From the NCBI GenBank assembly GCA_963565915.1, contig OY751495.1:1240001-1304000 (forward strand): a stretch of DNA of 64,000 bases, read 5' to 3'. The notes below the pieces were generated by a model. It saw nothing but the letters and a program-made list of their open reading frames with translations, was not told where the DNA came from and did no database searches. Both the position numbers and the translations under genes were made by a program. This stretch comes from Entoloma clypeatum (taxonomy: Eukaryota > Basidiomycota > Agaricomycetes > Agaricales > Entolomataceae). Below, piece after piece: positions 34,689 through 43,800 of this stretch (positions are counted from its first letter, which is position 1; each line of letters begins with the position of its first letter).

Positions 34689-36805
34689 CTACGTGTTGGG
34701 TGGGAAAAGGATACTAGGATCGTCGTTGCCATTATCTGGGAAGTTTGGCGCCTAGCATAAAAGGTTCAACAATGAGTTTGAATGAACTCAATGTAACGTA
34801 CCTCCTTGCCCCATTTCTCCTTGCAGACCCGTTCAAACTCGTTGAGAGGTGGATATTGAGGTACGACTCCAGACCCGCGAATGTCAGTCAGGGTGATCAT
34901 GTACTTAGGGGAATCAAGTTTCAGAGGGGAATATTGGACGCTCTCGTGGAAGTCAGAATCCTTGTTGATGTCATCACTCTCGAGGCGAGTTGAATGCCCC
35001 AAAATTCGTTGTTGCACAAAACCTGCTCTCGCATAGGAGTTGTCTGGTTGGGATGTTCCCCAGGGTTTGGGATTAACCTGTGCATAGGTTTTTAAGAAAT
35101 CAAGGTCCAGATCGATAAGGGACTTGATTTCTCCCTAACCAAATCGATGAACAGAGAATGAATGCACAAGCGAAGATGGACGCACAACCATCCAATAGAG
35201 ACTAATATCGGCCAGTTCATGCGGCCTAAAGCCTCCGCCGACATCAGAGTGAGCACCCCCAAACCAAACCTAGAACGAAATCAACAATCTTGAACAAACT
35301 TTACGAGATCAGAGTCTTTACTTCTTTCAAGGTTTGATTGGGTCCGAGGCCTCCATGCGGAATGGACCACAGAGTAGGCAAAAACCTCTTCCGGTTTTCA
35401 TGAACAGAAATCGCGTGAAGTGCAACCGTGATTGTCTTAGGGAGATCTGTATCGTCAATGTTCAAAGCATCGATTTGTTTGAAGACAGAGCCGACAGTAT
35501 CCCAAACTCCAACACACCTGGGGGTCCGAATCGTCAATACAATCTAGTGAGGTGACAATGAGATGTCGTCCTACTTGATAGTGACGCGCCTAGTATCAGG
35601 CGGGACAGTTGGCGTCTTCTTTTGGACAAGTTCAAGCCAAATCTCGAAGAGATGACCAAGGTTGCGGCGACTCAGTAAACCAATCCGATCCTGAAGTTAC
35701 GGAGGTAAGGCCGGTATATATGCTGGGATGATAACCAAAAATACTTACAATTAATCCAGATAATTTTCTAGAAGTGTATGCACCCCTGTAGTCGTTGCAG
35801 TAAAGTTGGCATCCCAGAAGTATTGAAACGGCACATGGACTCGTTACCTGGAAAATCTACCAAATATAATTAAATTATCTGCCACCGCGGTGCGGAAAAC
35901 AGGTCAATTCTTACCCGAAAATGCATATCTCATCTCCGTCCTGAAAGTTCTGAGCAAGAAAACAATAGGCATCACGAATTTTGCTAGCTGTGGATCATGT
36001 TACTTGGGCTTAGATTTCGGAAGTTCCTGACGAGTTGGACGGATGAAACTATGCACACACCGACGGCGGTTCCCAAGGCCACTAATTGCCATTGAATCAC
36101 CATCAGTAGATTCCTAGCCTGAGGGACTGTAACGTACCCATTGGGGTTGTTCCAGCCGCCGGGTCACCCGTAAAGGTGGCCTCAGAGCCTACGCCACTCA
36201 GATAAAGTACGAGTTGCTGACGTCCCTTCCTAGATGATGGTGGTCGTTTGAGTTCGAAATCTCCTTGGACTCGGTGATGCGACCTGAGGGTTTTAAATAT
36301 TACTTACGCATCGAATTCTTTAACGCAGCGCGCTTGTATTTTGGGTAAGATGAAGCAGGTAGCTTTCATGGAAACCAGAGAAGACTCACAGAGCCGGAGC
36401 ACATTTGAAGGATACTGTTCAGCCGCATTGCTACCTGTGCGTAGTGTACTCCATATCACGAGTCTATTCTTCAGCTTGAAAGGTCGGGACAATGTGAATA
36501 CCTGGAGGTTGCGGCGCTGGTGGATAAATGAGTGACTGAGGTATGCAGCGATCATAGTTGAAATATAGTATTACCTTTGGGAGGGGGTGCTGCCAGATTC
36601 GACTCGCCCTTGTCGGATTCTCGGAGGGGTGAACATTCAGCAACGAGGCGACCTCATACAATGACATACCGGAGGCCGCATCTGCTTGAAAGAGTCAGTA
36701 CTAAGCAATAATACCTACCAGTAAGATCGTACCCAGATTGGGTGTCGCCAAAGCCCCATCCACTCCAGTGCCATCGCAGAAGATAAGAATGGTTTTCGCG
36801 GGCAT
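34689..36805 (-). CDS. DUF2235 (T6SS Tle1-like) alpha/beta hydrolase domain protein
   Basis: Starts at ATG 36805 (MPAKTILIFCDGTGVDGAL, the first strand and Asp-Gly-Thr-Gly loop of the domain) and ends at TAG 34689 (ILFPPNT). Many small exons are joined by short introns. Recognisable pieces in order: QYPSNVLRLC; QQLVLYLSGVGSEATFTGDP; SKIRDAYCFLAQNFQDGDEI; GFSRGAYTSRKLSGLI (nucleophile elbow, catalytic Ser); CVGVWDTVGSVF; NRKRFLPTLWSIPHGG; WFGGAHSDVGGG (catalytic His); GEIKSLIDLDLDFLKTYAQ; KYMITLTDIRG. Ser, Asp and His positions are all present, so it may be an active lipase/esterase. A 9-nt exon (35856-35848) encodes the elbow. The exact borders of the 5' exons are not all resolved. The substrate is unknown. 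Confidence 0.85.
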
Positions 36806-38551
36806 GTTTAAGAATATAGTATCCGAGCGTTGGCGGGTACTTCAAGTTCGCTGCCTTTTATCGAGTGGTCACAGGTCAGTTGACTGTTTCTTTAACCAGG
36901 GTTGATACTCATTCAATGAAATTCTCACCCCTGAAATTTAGAACGGTCAAGTTCGATTCAACATTTGTCATTGAGGAGAAAGGGAACTTTCGAGTGGGAA
37001 AGTCTGCCGAGTTAGAGGTCGTTCCATAGGGATGTCGAGCACCTTCAAGTTTCTAAATAGAGACTGATTCATTGAGTGAGTTTCGAATTCAACTCCGAGT
37101 CCTACCTCCCATAAATTAGTAAGACAACGGGAATGTTCTCGAATCAGTAGAGATTCATTGAGGTGATGTGAATGTCTCACAGGAGGTGGCGGAAACAATA
37201 ATGATCAAGACAGCGAAAATGTCAGCTGAAGAATTCTGTTCAATGCCATAAGTAAGACAACGAAAATGTTCTCGAAGCAGTAGAGATTCATTGGGGCGAT
37301 ATGAATGTCTCACAGGAGGTGGCGGAAAAACAATAATGATCAAGACAGCGAAAATGTCAGCTGAGGAATTCTATCTGATGAGATGGATTAGGGGATGCTC
37401 GGGGATGCACATCCTACAAAACAATCAAAACAACGGAAATTTTAGTAATCAGTATTCAGATACAAGTAGGCATAGCACCAGAGGATTCGAGGGGCGTGCG
37501 ACCAGGTGAGAGAGTTCTGAGTCGATAAAATACTATCAACCGTTGGTTCGCGTTTTACCACTGCCAGTGGCACTGTCAGTGTCACACATTCAGACCTAGC
37601 TGATCGCTGATGGCTCACTGGCAACCGTTAACACTTTAACCCTTCACCCTGCTAAGCTCTCGCAATCGCCTCTGTTCCGGTAGGATTAGATGTGCTGTAT
37701 CAATTTTTCTGTATTCTGAAGGTCTAGCATAGTAATTGTTCCATGGTAGCAGAGATGTGTGGCGCCATTGTTCCTAGTTGCCAGGTTTAAAGCTTAAAGT
37801 CCGACGTGGCAGGTATCGCGCGGGAATGGAGACCAACTTCTCTCCAAAGTATCCATTGATTATTACACGGGATGAGGTTAGAGCCTCTGAATGTCTGCGT
37901 CAAAGACCGAGACATAGATATTTCGAAAGTTCAAACCAGTGGTCGAGGCCGAATAGCGTTCAGTAGTGGAGTCAGCCTCAGCCTTTACCTAGGAAGGAAA
38001 TGACCATGCAGTTCAATGTGATATTGACTCTTGGAACCTGAGGTCGCCGTTCAGAATTTGATGGCCTTGTCTCAGAGATCAGTCCGATTTGGTCAAGACG
38101 CAGGGGAAGTAGTGACTACAAAGTGACTAAATTTACTCAACGAAATCTACTGGGGTGATGTGAATGCGCACATGTTCTAATAAGAGATCCTTTTGCAAAT
38201 GGGGCCTGAATTATGGCTTTCTTGGATGAGTTAGTTAGCCATACCCAGAGAAATCTCGAGATTATTCATACCATTATTGCGGTACAACCCTCACAAAGCT
38301 ATATAAGCCTGGCTGTTTTCTAGATCGTCTCCCACCGCACAACCTCACCCCCCGAACCAAATCGTAAGTGGTAATGCCGATGAATGTTTATTGCCATACT
38401 TACTGAAGGCCCCAGATATTAACTCGGTTTCCGCTTCACGCAGTGAGAACATATTTTGACAGACCTTCAGAATCCAAAGTGAGTCCTCGCAAAGTAGACA
38501 TGGTTATCACCTACTACTGAACTGAACTTCTTTTGCAACAGTACGGTCAAG
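36806..38551. other. long upstream region with repeats, no supported gene apart from the leader of the 38552 gene
   Basis: It holds a two-copy tandem repeat (37118-37373). From about 38295 there is a TATA box (TATATAAG) and a spliced-looking untranslated leader of the small gene at 38552. Confidence 0.4.
37118..37373. repeat. two-copy tandem repeat, 133-bp period
   Basis: Copies begin at 37118 and 37251 (AGTAAGACAACG...), each running through GGAGGTGGCGGAA and GACAGCGAAAATGTCAGCTG to GAATTCT. They differ by several substitutions. A third partial copy of the GACAGCGAAAATGTCAG segment lies at about 39738, and a diverged stretch at about 38145, so the unit recurs upstream of both genes that follow. 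Confidence 0.75.
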
Positions 38552-38815
38552 ATGCCGACGACCGCCGTTCTCAACGAATCGGATGCGCCCATATCCTGCT
38601 TCCTGACCAAGTATGGCCACGATACGTACAGTGACGCCTGGTTTACCATTCAACCCAACAACAGAACCACTTGGCCGCGTGCCGAGTGGCAAACCGTGGT
38701 TTTTGCGCCCAACCCCGAGGCGGGAAGCTCAGGCCCGCGGACCGGCCTTTACCTGAACTTGAACGCGGATACAACGATCACTTTTTATAGCCTGGACCAA
38801 ATTGACGTCGAATGA
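38552..38815 (+). CDS. small hypothetical protein, beta-rich (87 aa)
   Basis: A single coding exon after a spliced-looking leader. The product begins MPTTAVLNESDAPISCFLTK and contains YSDAWFTIQPNNRTTW, EWQTVVFAP and TGLYLNLNADTTITFYSLDQ. Alternating hydrophobic and polar residues with regular Trp/Tyr suggest a small beta-sandwich. No signal peptide. I know similar small unnamed proteins in mushrooms but cannot assign a function. Its leader is clearly related to that of the sphingomyelinase-like gene at 40114, although the proteins are unrelated. Confidence 0.55.
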   Translation: MPTTAVLNESDAPISCFLTKYGHDTYSDAWFTIQPNNRTTWPRAEWQTVVFAPNPEAGSSGPRTGLYLNLNADTTITFYSLDQIDVE

Positions 38816-40113
38816 AAGATCGTCCCGCGTAGGGTTTGCCATGGAAATCGAACATCTGTTGTGATTGTAGTAGTACTACCAAGAGTTGCTCTTTAGGAGC
38901 TAAATCGTTTTGTTTGTCTGCCAACTTCTCTGTAACAAGTTGTTCGTTCGAGATCTCAATTGGCTTCGACTCTTGCACGTCCACCTGTTCACGTTATCCC
39001 GCTCGTTGCTCGTGTCCCGGTTAAGATAGTTTCCTCAGTCTATTGCAATCGAACACCCACAATGGAAATATTGTCTGGCAGCGACCGCGCACGCACGTAC
39101 ATCATTTGGATTCCAAGTGTTACTGTAGAGGGAAAGGTGCGCATTTTTGACGCGGTGGGCACGGCGGCTCAGGCGTAACTCTTGCATCGATCTGGTCGGA
39201 GATCGTGCCATCCCTAGTTGTGAAAACAATAGGAATCCTTTATTGGGAAGCACGCTGATGACATGGTTAGTGTATCTGAGGTACTCACAAACCCACCAGA
39301 GTCGATCAAGATGCGAAGAAGCTTCGGTATTCCATAATAAATGTCATTGTTTTGCGATTGATGCGTTTGTTTGTAGTCACTAGTGGATATAATTAATAAT
39401 ATGCAACCGGGATTGTTGTCCTCCTCTATTCATTCGGCCATCAAGATCCCAGTTGGTACTGTATGTGACCCCTCCTTCGAACAGAACTATGACCCTGAAG
39501 GGGCTTCAAATTTCTAAACCGCCGGAGCTCGATCCTGCTCCCGTATAACCGAAATTAGTGGGTCCCGGTCGTTTTTTGTTCAATGCAATTGAAGTCGGCC
39601 ATTCCTAATTTCCTTTACCTCGGCGTAGGCCCAAAATTTGGAGTTGGAAGGAAGAGATCGCGGAGTTCGTGTGGGCCCAGGAAATGCTCAAGTAGCACGT
39701 TGCAGCACGCGCCGGTAGGGGGAACAATACTATGGGTCTAGACAGCGAAAATGTCAGGTTAGCAATTCTGTCACATGTCACATGTCAAGCTTCGGCTATT
39801 TGCAACGGCAAATGATTGAATTACCACTTTCGTGGGGTTGTTTGCCGTACTTGTCACTGCAAACCTATAAAAAAAGTGAGCCAATCTTCCTTCCCTTCAA
39901 TCGCGCAACTTGACCCAATCGTGAGTGGCGATTCTGATGAATCAAAAGTTATTCACATACTTATTCAAGGCAACAGATATCAACGTGGTTCCACCTTCAC
40001 GTCCAAAACACATCCTGACAAACCTTCATTCTGTAGTAAGCCCTTGCGAGGCAACACCAGTATCAACTAATTTTGTTTCATGTAACAGTATAACCCACAC
40101 ACCTAACTCGGAG
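38816..40113. other. intergenic region and spliced leader of the sphingomyelinase-like gene
   Basis: No gene supported in 38816-39850. From about 39865 (CTATAAAA) the leader of the next gene begins, with intron-like consensus (GTGAGTGG near 39921; GTAACAG before 40090). Confidence 0.45.
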
Positions 40114-41079
40114 ATGGCTTTTTCGCGCTTTTTCTCCACATATTTCGCATTTGCCCTGCTCATCAGCCAATCTCTTCTTGTGCGAGCTGGAGCAATTGAA
40201 CAAGTCCCTCTCTTCGATCCAGCAAAAGACGCCGAGACTGTCAGTGTTCCCCCCACTCCGTTGCCGTTTTATGCCGTTGCGCATCGCGTGCTCACTGTCA
40301 AGGGTGTGAAAGCCGCCGTTACCCATGGCGCCAATGCCCTAGAACTCGATATGACGACATGGGAAAATCACGGGGGATGGTGGGGTCAGCACGACGATGA
40401 ATACGAGACGAGAGGCGACACAGCGGAAAATTTGTTCAAAGCCATCGTGGAACAGCGCGACGCAGGCAAGAACATTACATTTGTCTGGCTCGACATAAAA
40501 AATCCGAACAACTGCACTCTCGATAAACCAGAATTGCGATTTTGTTCTATTGCCGGTTTGCAGGATATGGCCAGGAAGTTCTTGCAGCCTGCCGGTGTCC
40601 GGGTGATTTACGAGTTTAACTGGAGGGGCATTGAAGGCACCCCGGCCTACCATTTCATTGTCGCTTCCTTGAACGACTACGAGGCTGTCACCTCGTATGG
40701 CACCATTAGCTGGATACTAAACAAATTCCAAAGTTATGGACCGGCCATTGACAGGCAGCGCGTCATGTCGTACGGCGGAGAACCCCTCTCGAGGGGATTT
40801 GGGGACTGCGAGCTTCAGGGTACGTGCGCAGAGATGCGTCGTGCTGTCGAGTCGGGCAAGTTCGGCAAGGTGATGGCATGGACGAGCACAGAAGGGCAAG
40901 GCAAATACGTTGACAAGCTGGTGGGAATGGCCGATATCGACGCCCTCCTTTACGGTTCCGATTCAAGGGACTACGACAATGGCACTGACATGCACGCGGC
41001 ATTTAATGACATCCGCCACGCGGTGTCCAAGTATCCCCATCGTCATTTTTTCGCTGGCCAAGACGACGTCCCTTGGTAG
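40114..41079 (+). CDS. secreted sphingomyelinase D / phospholipase D-like protein (GDPD-like fold)
   Basis: 321 aa, one exon. A signal peptide (MAFSRFFSTYFAFALLISQS) covers about residues 1-27. The mature part matches the SMase D/PLD toxin-like family, known from sicariid spiders, some actinobacteria and fungi: PFYAVAHRVLTVKGV with the first catalytic His, NALELDMTTW with the metal-binding Glu and Asp, WWGQHDD with the second His, and FVWLDIKNP with the third metal ligand. The C-terminus ends DDVPW, close to the conserved tail that plugs the barrel in bacterial and fungal members. Such enzymes cleave choline-type phospholipids, often giving cyclic phosphates. The frame is intact with no lesion. 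Whether it acts in nutrition, defence or on own lipids cannot be told from sequence. Confidence 0.85.
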   Translation: MAFSRFFSTYFAFALLISQSLLVRAGAIEQVPLFDPAKDAETVSVPPTPLPFYAVAHRVLTVKGVKAAVTHGANALELDMTTWENHGGWWGQHDDEYETRGDTAENLFKAIVEQRDAGKNITFVWLDIKNPNNCTLDKPELRFCSIAGLQDMARKFLQPAGVRVIYEFNWRGIEGTPAYHFIVASLNDYEAVTSYGTISWILNKFQSYGPAIDRQRVMSYGGEPLSRGFGDCELQGTCAEMRRAVESGKFGKVMAWTSTEGQGKYVDKLVGMADIDALLYGSDSRDYDNGTDMHAAFNDIRHAVSKYPHRHFFAGQDDVPW

Positions 41080-42023
41080 TCTCACGGGGCGGCGGACCAA
41101 TATTCCTCGGGGAAACATTACAAACAAATGATGATATTTGTCACCTCCGTAAATAATGTGAACATCGATGAGATACATGCTATACTATCGTTAACCCAGT
41201 GATGCAACACTTTTGTAGATGTGTTTCCAGTTTCATGTAGAACTATCCAATGCTCATGATCTTTTGTACCATTCGAAAGCCTCTGATCCCTACTTCATTA
41301 TGGTGCCCAGGATCTGAACAAAATATGGAGTTTGAGAAGTGCTACGGAGGGAATCTTGAGGGGTTCGAACTCATGGGGAGATGCAACAACCGTCACACTC
41401 AAGTCACATCAATCAAACCAACGGCCGAGCATGCCAAACCGGCAATCAGGATTAATCAGGAGAGCTATGGTTGTCGAGACTCAATGTGTTGTCGGAAACA
41501 GACCTCAGACAAGATGAGGTGCAAGGAGGAGAAACCACATTAATTCTTTAATTAGTAAAGTCCCTTGAACCGTCGGGACAATGATGAATGGTCAACGTTG
41601 TATTTGAGAGCAACCTTCCTAATAGACAGGTGCTGATTATGAGGAGAAGCCAGTTGTTCATGAAGGAAGTCGCAAGCTTTCTTGAGTCGCATGTTTCTGT
41701 CATCTTGTTTCGGGGGATGCCCCATGCCATGGCTCGAAATTGGACAATGTGCTCAAACGTGCTTAGGTGTGAATAGCGCATTTGCCGACTCGGACTCTGA
41801 GTCTAAATTTGGCGGAGCTAGAACTGTATTGCCCCGGATGCCTGATTGTCACACTCAACGACCTCCCACTTTCTTTACTGTTTTCCACTATGTTTGTACC
41901 TCTCAGAATGTGGGTTTTACTTGAAAAACACTTGGAGAGAGTTGTGGTTGAAGGTCTAGCATTTATTCCTATTTCTGAGCCTCAAAAGCTATGAAATACA
42001 CTTTTTCCGAGCACTCTTCAAGC

Positions 42024-42333
42024 TGTTGAAACTTTTCCATCACATAGATTAGATTAGATTAGATTATATCACGTGACCTTTACACATCTTCGATTACATA
42101 CTTATTTGGTTGGTACAAACAGTAGTACGGTATATAAGACCAGGAAACTGTTAATATCAACAAGTTGTCTCTTGACTCTTAACCGCCTCCATCGCTCTTA
42201 CCAGCCTCAACCGCTCTCACCAGCCTCACCCTCTCCAATCCATGTAAGTGGTCAGAACGGTATCGTAGAGTACTTCCACTGTAGCCGGTTGCTTCAGTAC
42301 ACTTGCGGCTAGCGCCCAGGTGGAACTTCAACA
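42024..42333 (+). repeat. 5' LTR of Copia
   Basis: 310 bp, TGTTGAAAC...GAACTTCAACA. GATTA repeats (AGATTAGATTAGATT) lie near the start and a TATATAAG box at about 42130. Confidence 0.97.
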
Positions 42334-42345
42334 GGTTATGGGCCC
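42334..42345 (+). other. Copia primer-binding site, half tRNA-iMet
   Basis: GGTTATGGGCCC directly after the LTR complements the anticodon arm of initiator tRNA-Met (CCCAUAACC context). This is the Drosophila copia type of priming with an internally cut tRNA. Confidence 0.8.
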
Positions 42346-42694
42346 CGGATAGCAGAGGGACTTGGGAAACGCTGGCAACAGCGAGTACCTGCCCACTCTA
42401 CCCTGGTTGGCAAAGAACCGATCGAAAGATCTAGGTTCTGAGTCTTACTTCTTCACATATGAACCTGGGAACGTCATTACGACAAGTACCTGTCATGAGA
42501 TGTCCCTAAGGGGATTGACCTAGTACACTCCATGTGGAAACATTGATCGCACCTTATACGTTTCTGACATATAAAGGGTTTTCCCGTGACCACTATTCCT
42601 GAAGGGAATATGTCATAAGGAATCATTTAATTGTTTTCTTAAATCATATTCATAACATATCACTGATTGGGAACCCTTTTTAGATTCATCTACA

Positions 42695-43800
42695 ATGTCT
42701 ACCTCTCGCTCCGCCCTCGACTCCATCGTCGTCTTCGACGGCATTGACTACCAAAGCTGGGCTGAAAAGATGAAGTCCTACCTTCTCCATCAAGGAGTCT
42801 GGCGCCTCGTATCCGGCGACATTGAGCGCCCCGACATCAAGGACTTTACGGTCACGGTCTCACCACCCTGCCTCCGCCACCTCGACATCTGCGACTCAAC
42901 CTCCGGCGGTCACTATCACTGTCGACCATCCCGCCTTCGCCAAGGAAAAGAAGGCCTGGATCAGAGATGACGACATGGCTCTGGGTTCCATCCGTCTCAA
43001 AGTCTCCGAAGCAATCAGGAGGCACATCAAGGACGCCTCAACCTCAAAAGAAGCTTGGACATCGTTGAAAGACGCGTATTCGAAGGTCTCCCCCGCCACC
43101 ATTTTTTGGCGACNNNNNNNNNNNNNNNNNNNNNNNNNNNNNNNNNNNNNNNNNNNNNNNNNNNNNNNNNNNNNNNNNNNNNNNNNNNNNNNNNNNNNNN
43201 NNNNNNNNNNNNNNNNNNNNNNNNNNNNNNNNNNNNNNNNNNNNNNNNNNNNNNNNNNNNNNNNNNNNNNNNNNNNNNNNNNNNNNNNNNNNNNNNNNNN
43301 NNNNNNNNNNNNNTTGGCGACTTCAAGATTGCTGCCTCCTTCAAACTCTCTGGACGTGACCCCGTGCCTGAAATCGAACGCTTGGGGTCCCTTTTCGCTC
43401 GGCTCGCCGATTCGAACTTTGTCGTCCCCGATCTGATGCAGGCAATGATCCTGGCCAATGCGATTCCTGACGCCTGGTCGTCACTCTCCACCGCCCTTTT
43501 CCAGGTCTATGACGCCGACGATTTCACCTACAAAGCCGTCGCCGAGAGCATCATTTCGGAGTATAAGCGCAAATATTCGGTAGGGTCTACTCGGGCGTCC
43601 AATGAGCAGGCCCGGAAAATCTCCGGGACCAAGCGGAAGGGGCAAGACCCCAAATGGGAAAAGCAGACAGCGCCAAGTACCTCGCGTAACAATGCTGACG
43701 AGCAGCCTAACTCGACCGACCCAAGTACCGCTTCTGAAAAGAAGAAGGGAAAGGGACGCTGGCGCAACCAGAAGAAACACGCCAACAAATGCCGACAACG
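42695..43800 (+). pseudogene. Copia gag region, frame-disturbed
   Basis: ATG at 42695 (MSTSRSALDSIVVFDGIDYQ, the usual Copia gag start with YQSWAEKMKSYL). The frame changes near 42860, then continues AVTITVDHPAFAKEKKAWIR up to the gap. After the gap it reads GDFKIAASFKLSGRDPVPEI, and it ends in a basic RNA-binding stretch (KKKGKGRWRNQKKHAN). A third shift near 43785 leads into pol. There is no zinc knuckle. Given the almost identical LTRs and clean pol, the shifts may be sequencing or assembly errors rather than decay. Confidence 0.8.
43114..43313. other. assembly gap, exactly 200 N
   Basis: The sequence before the gap ends with ...TTGGCGAC and the sequence after it begins TTGGCGAC..., so the flanks overlap by 8 bases. 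Joined at the overlap, with one T fewer in the T-run, gag reads on as ATIFGDFKIAASF. Confidence 0.9.
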
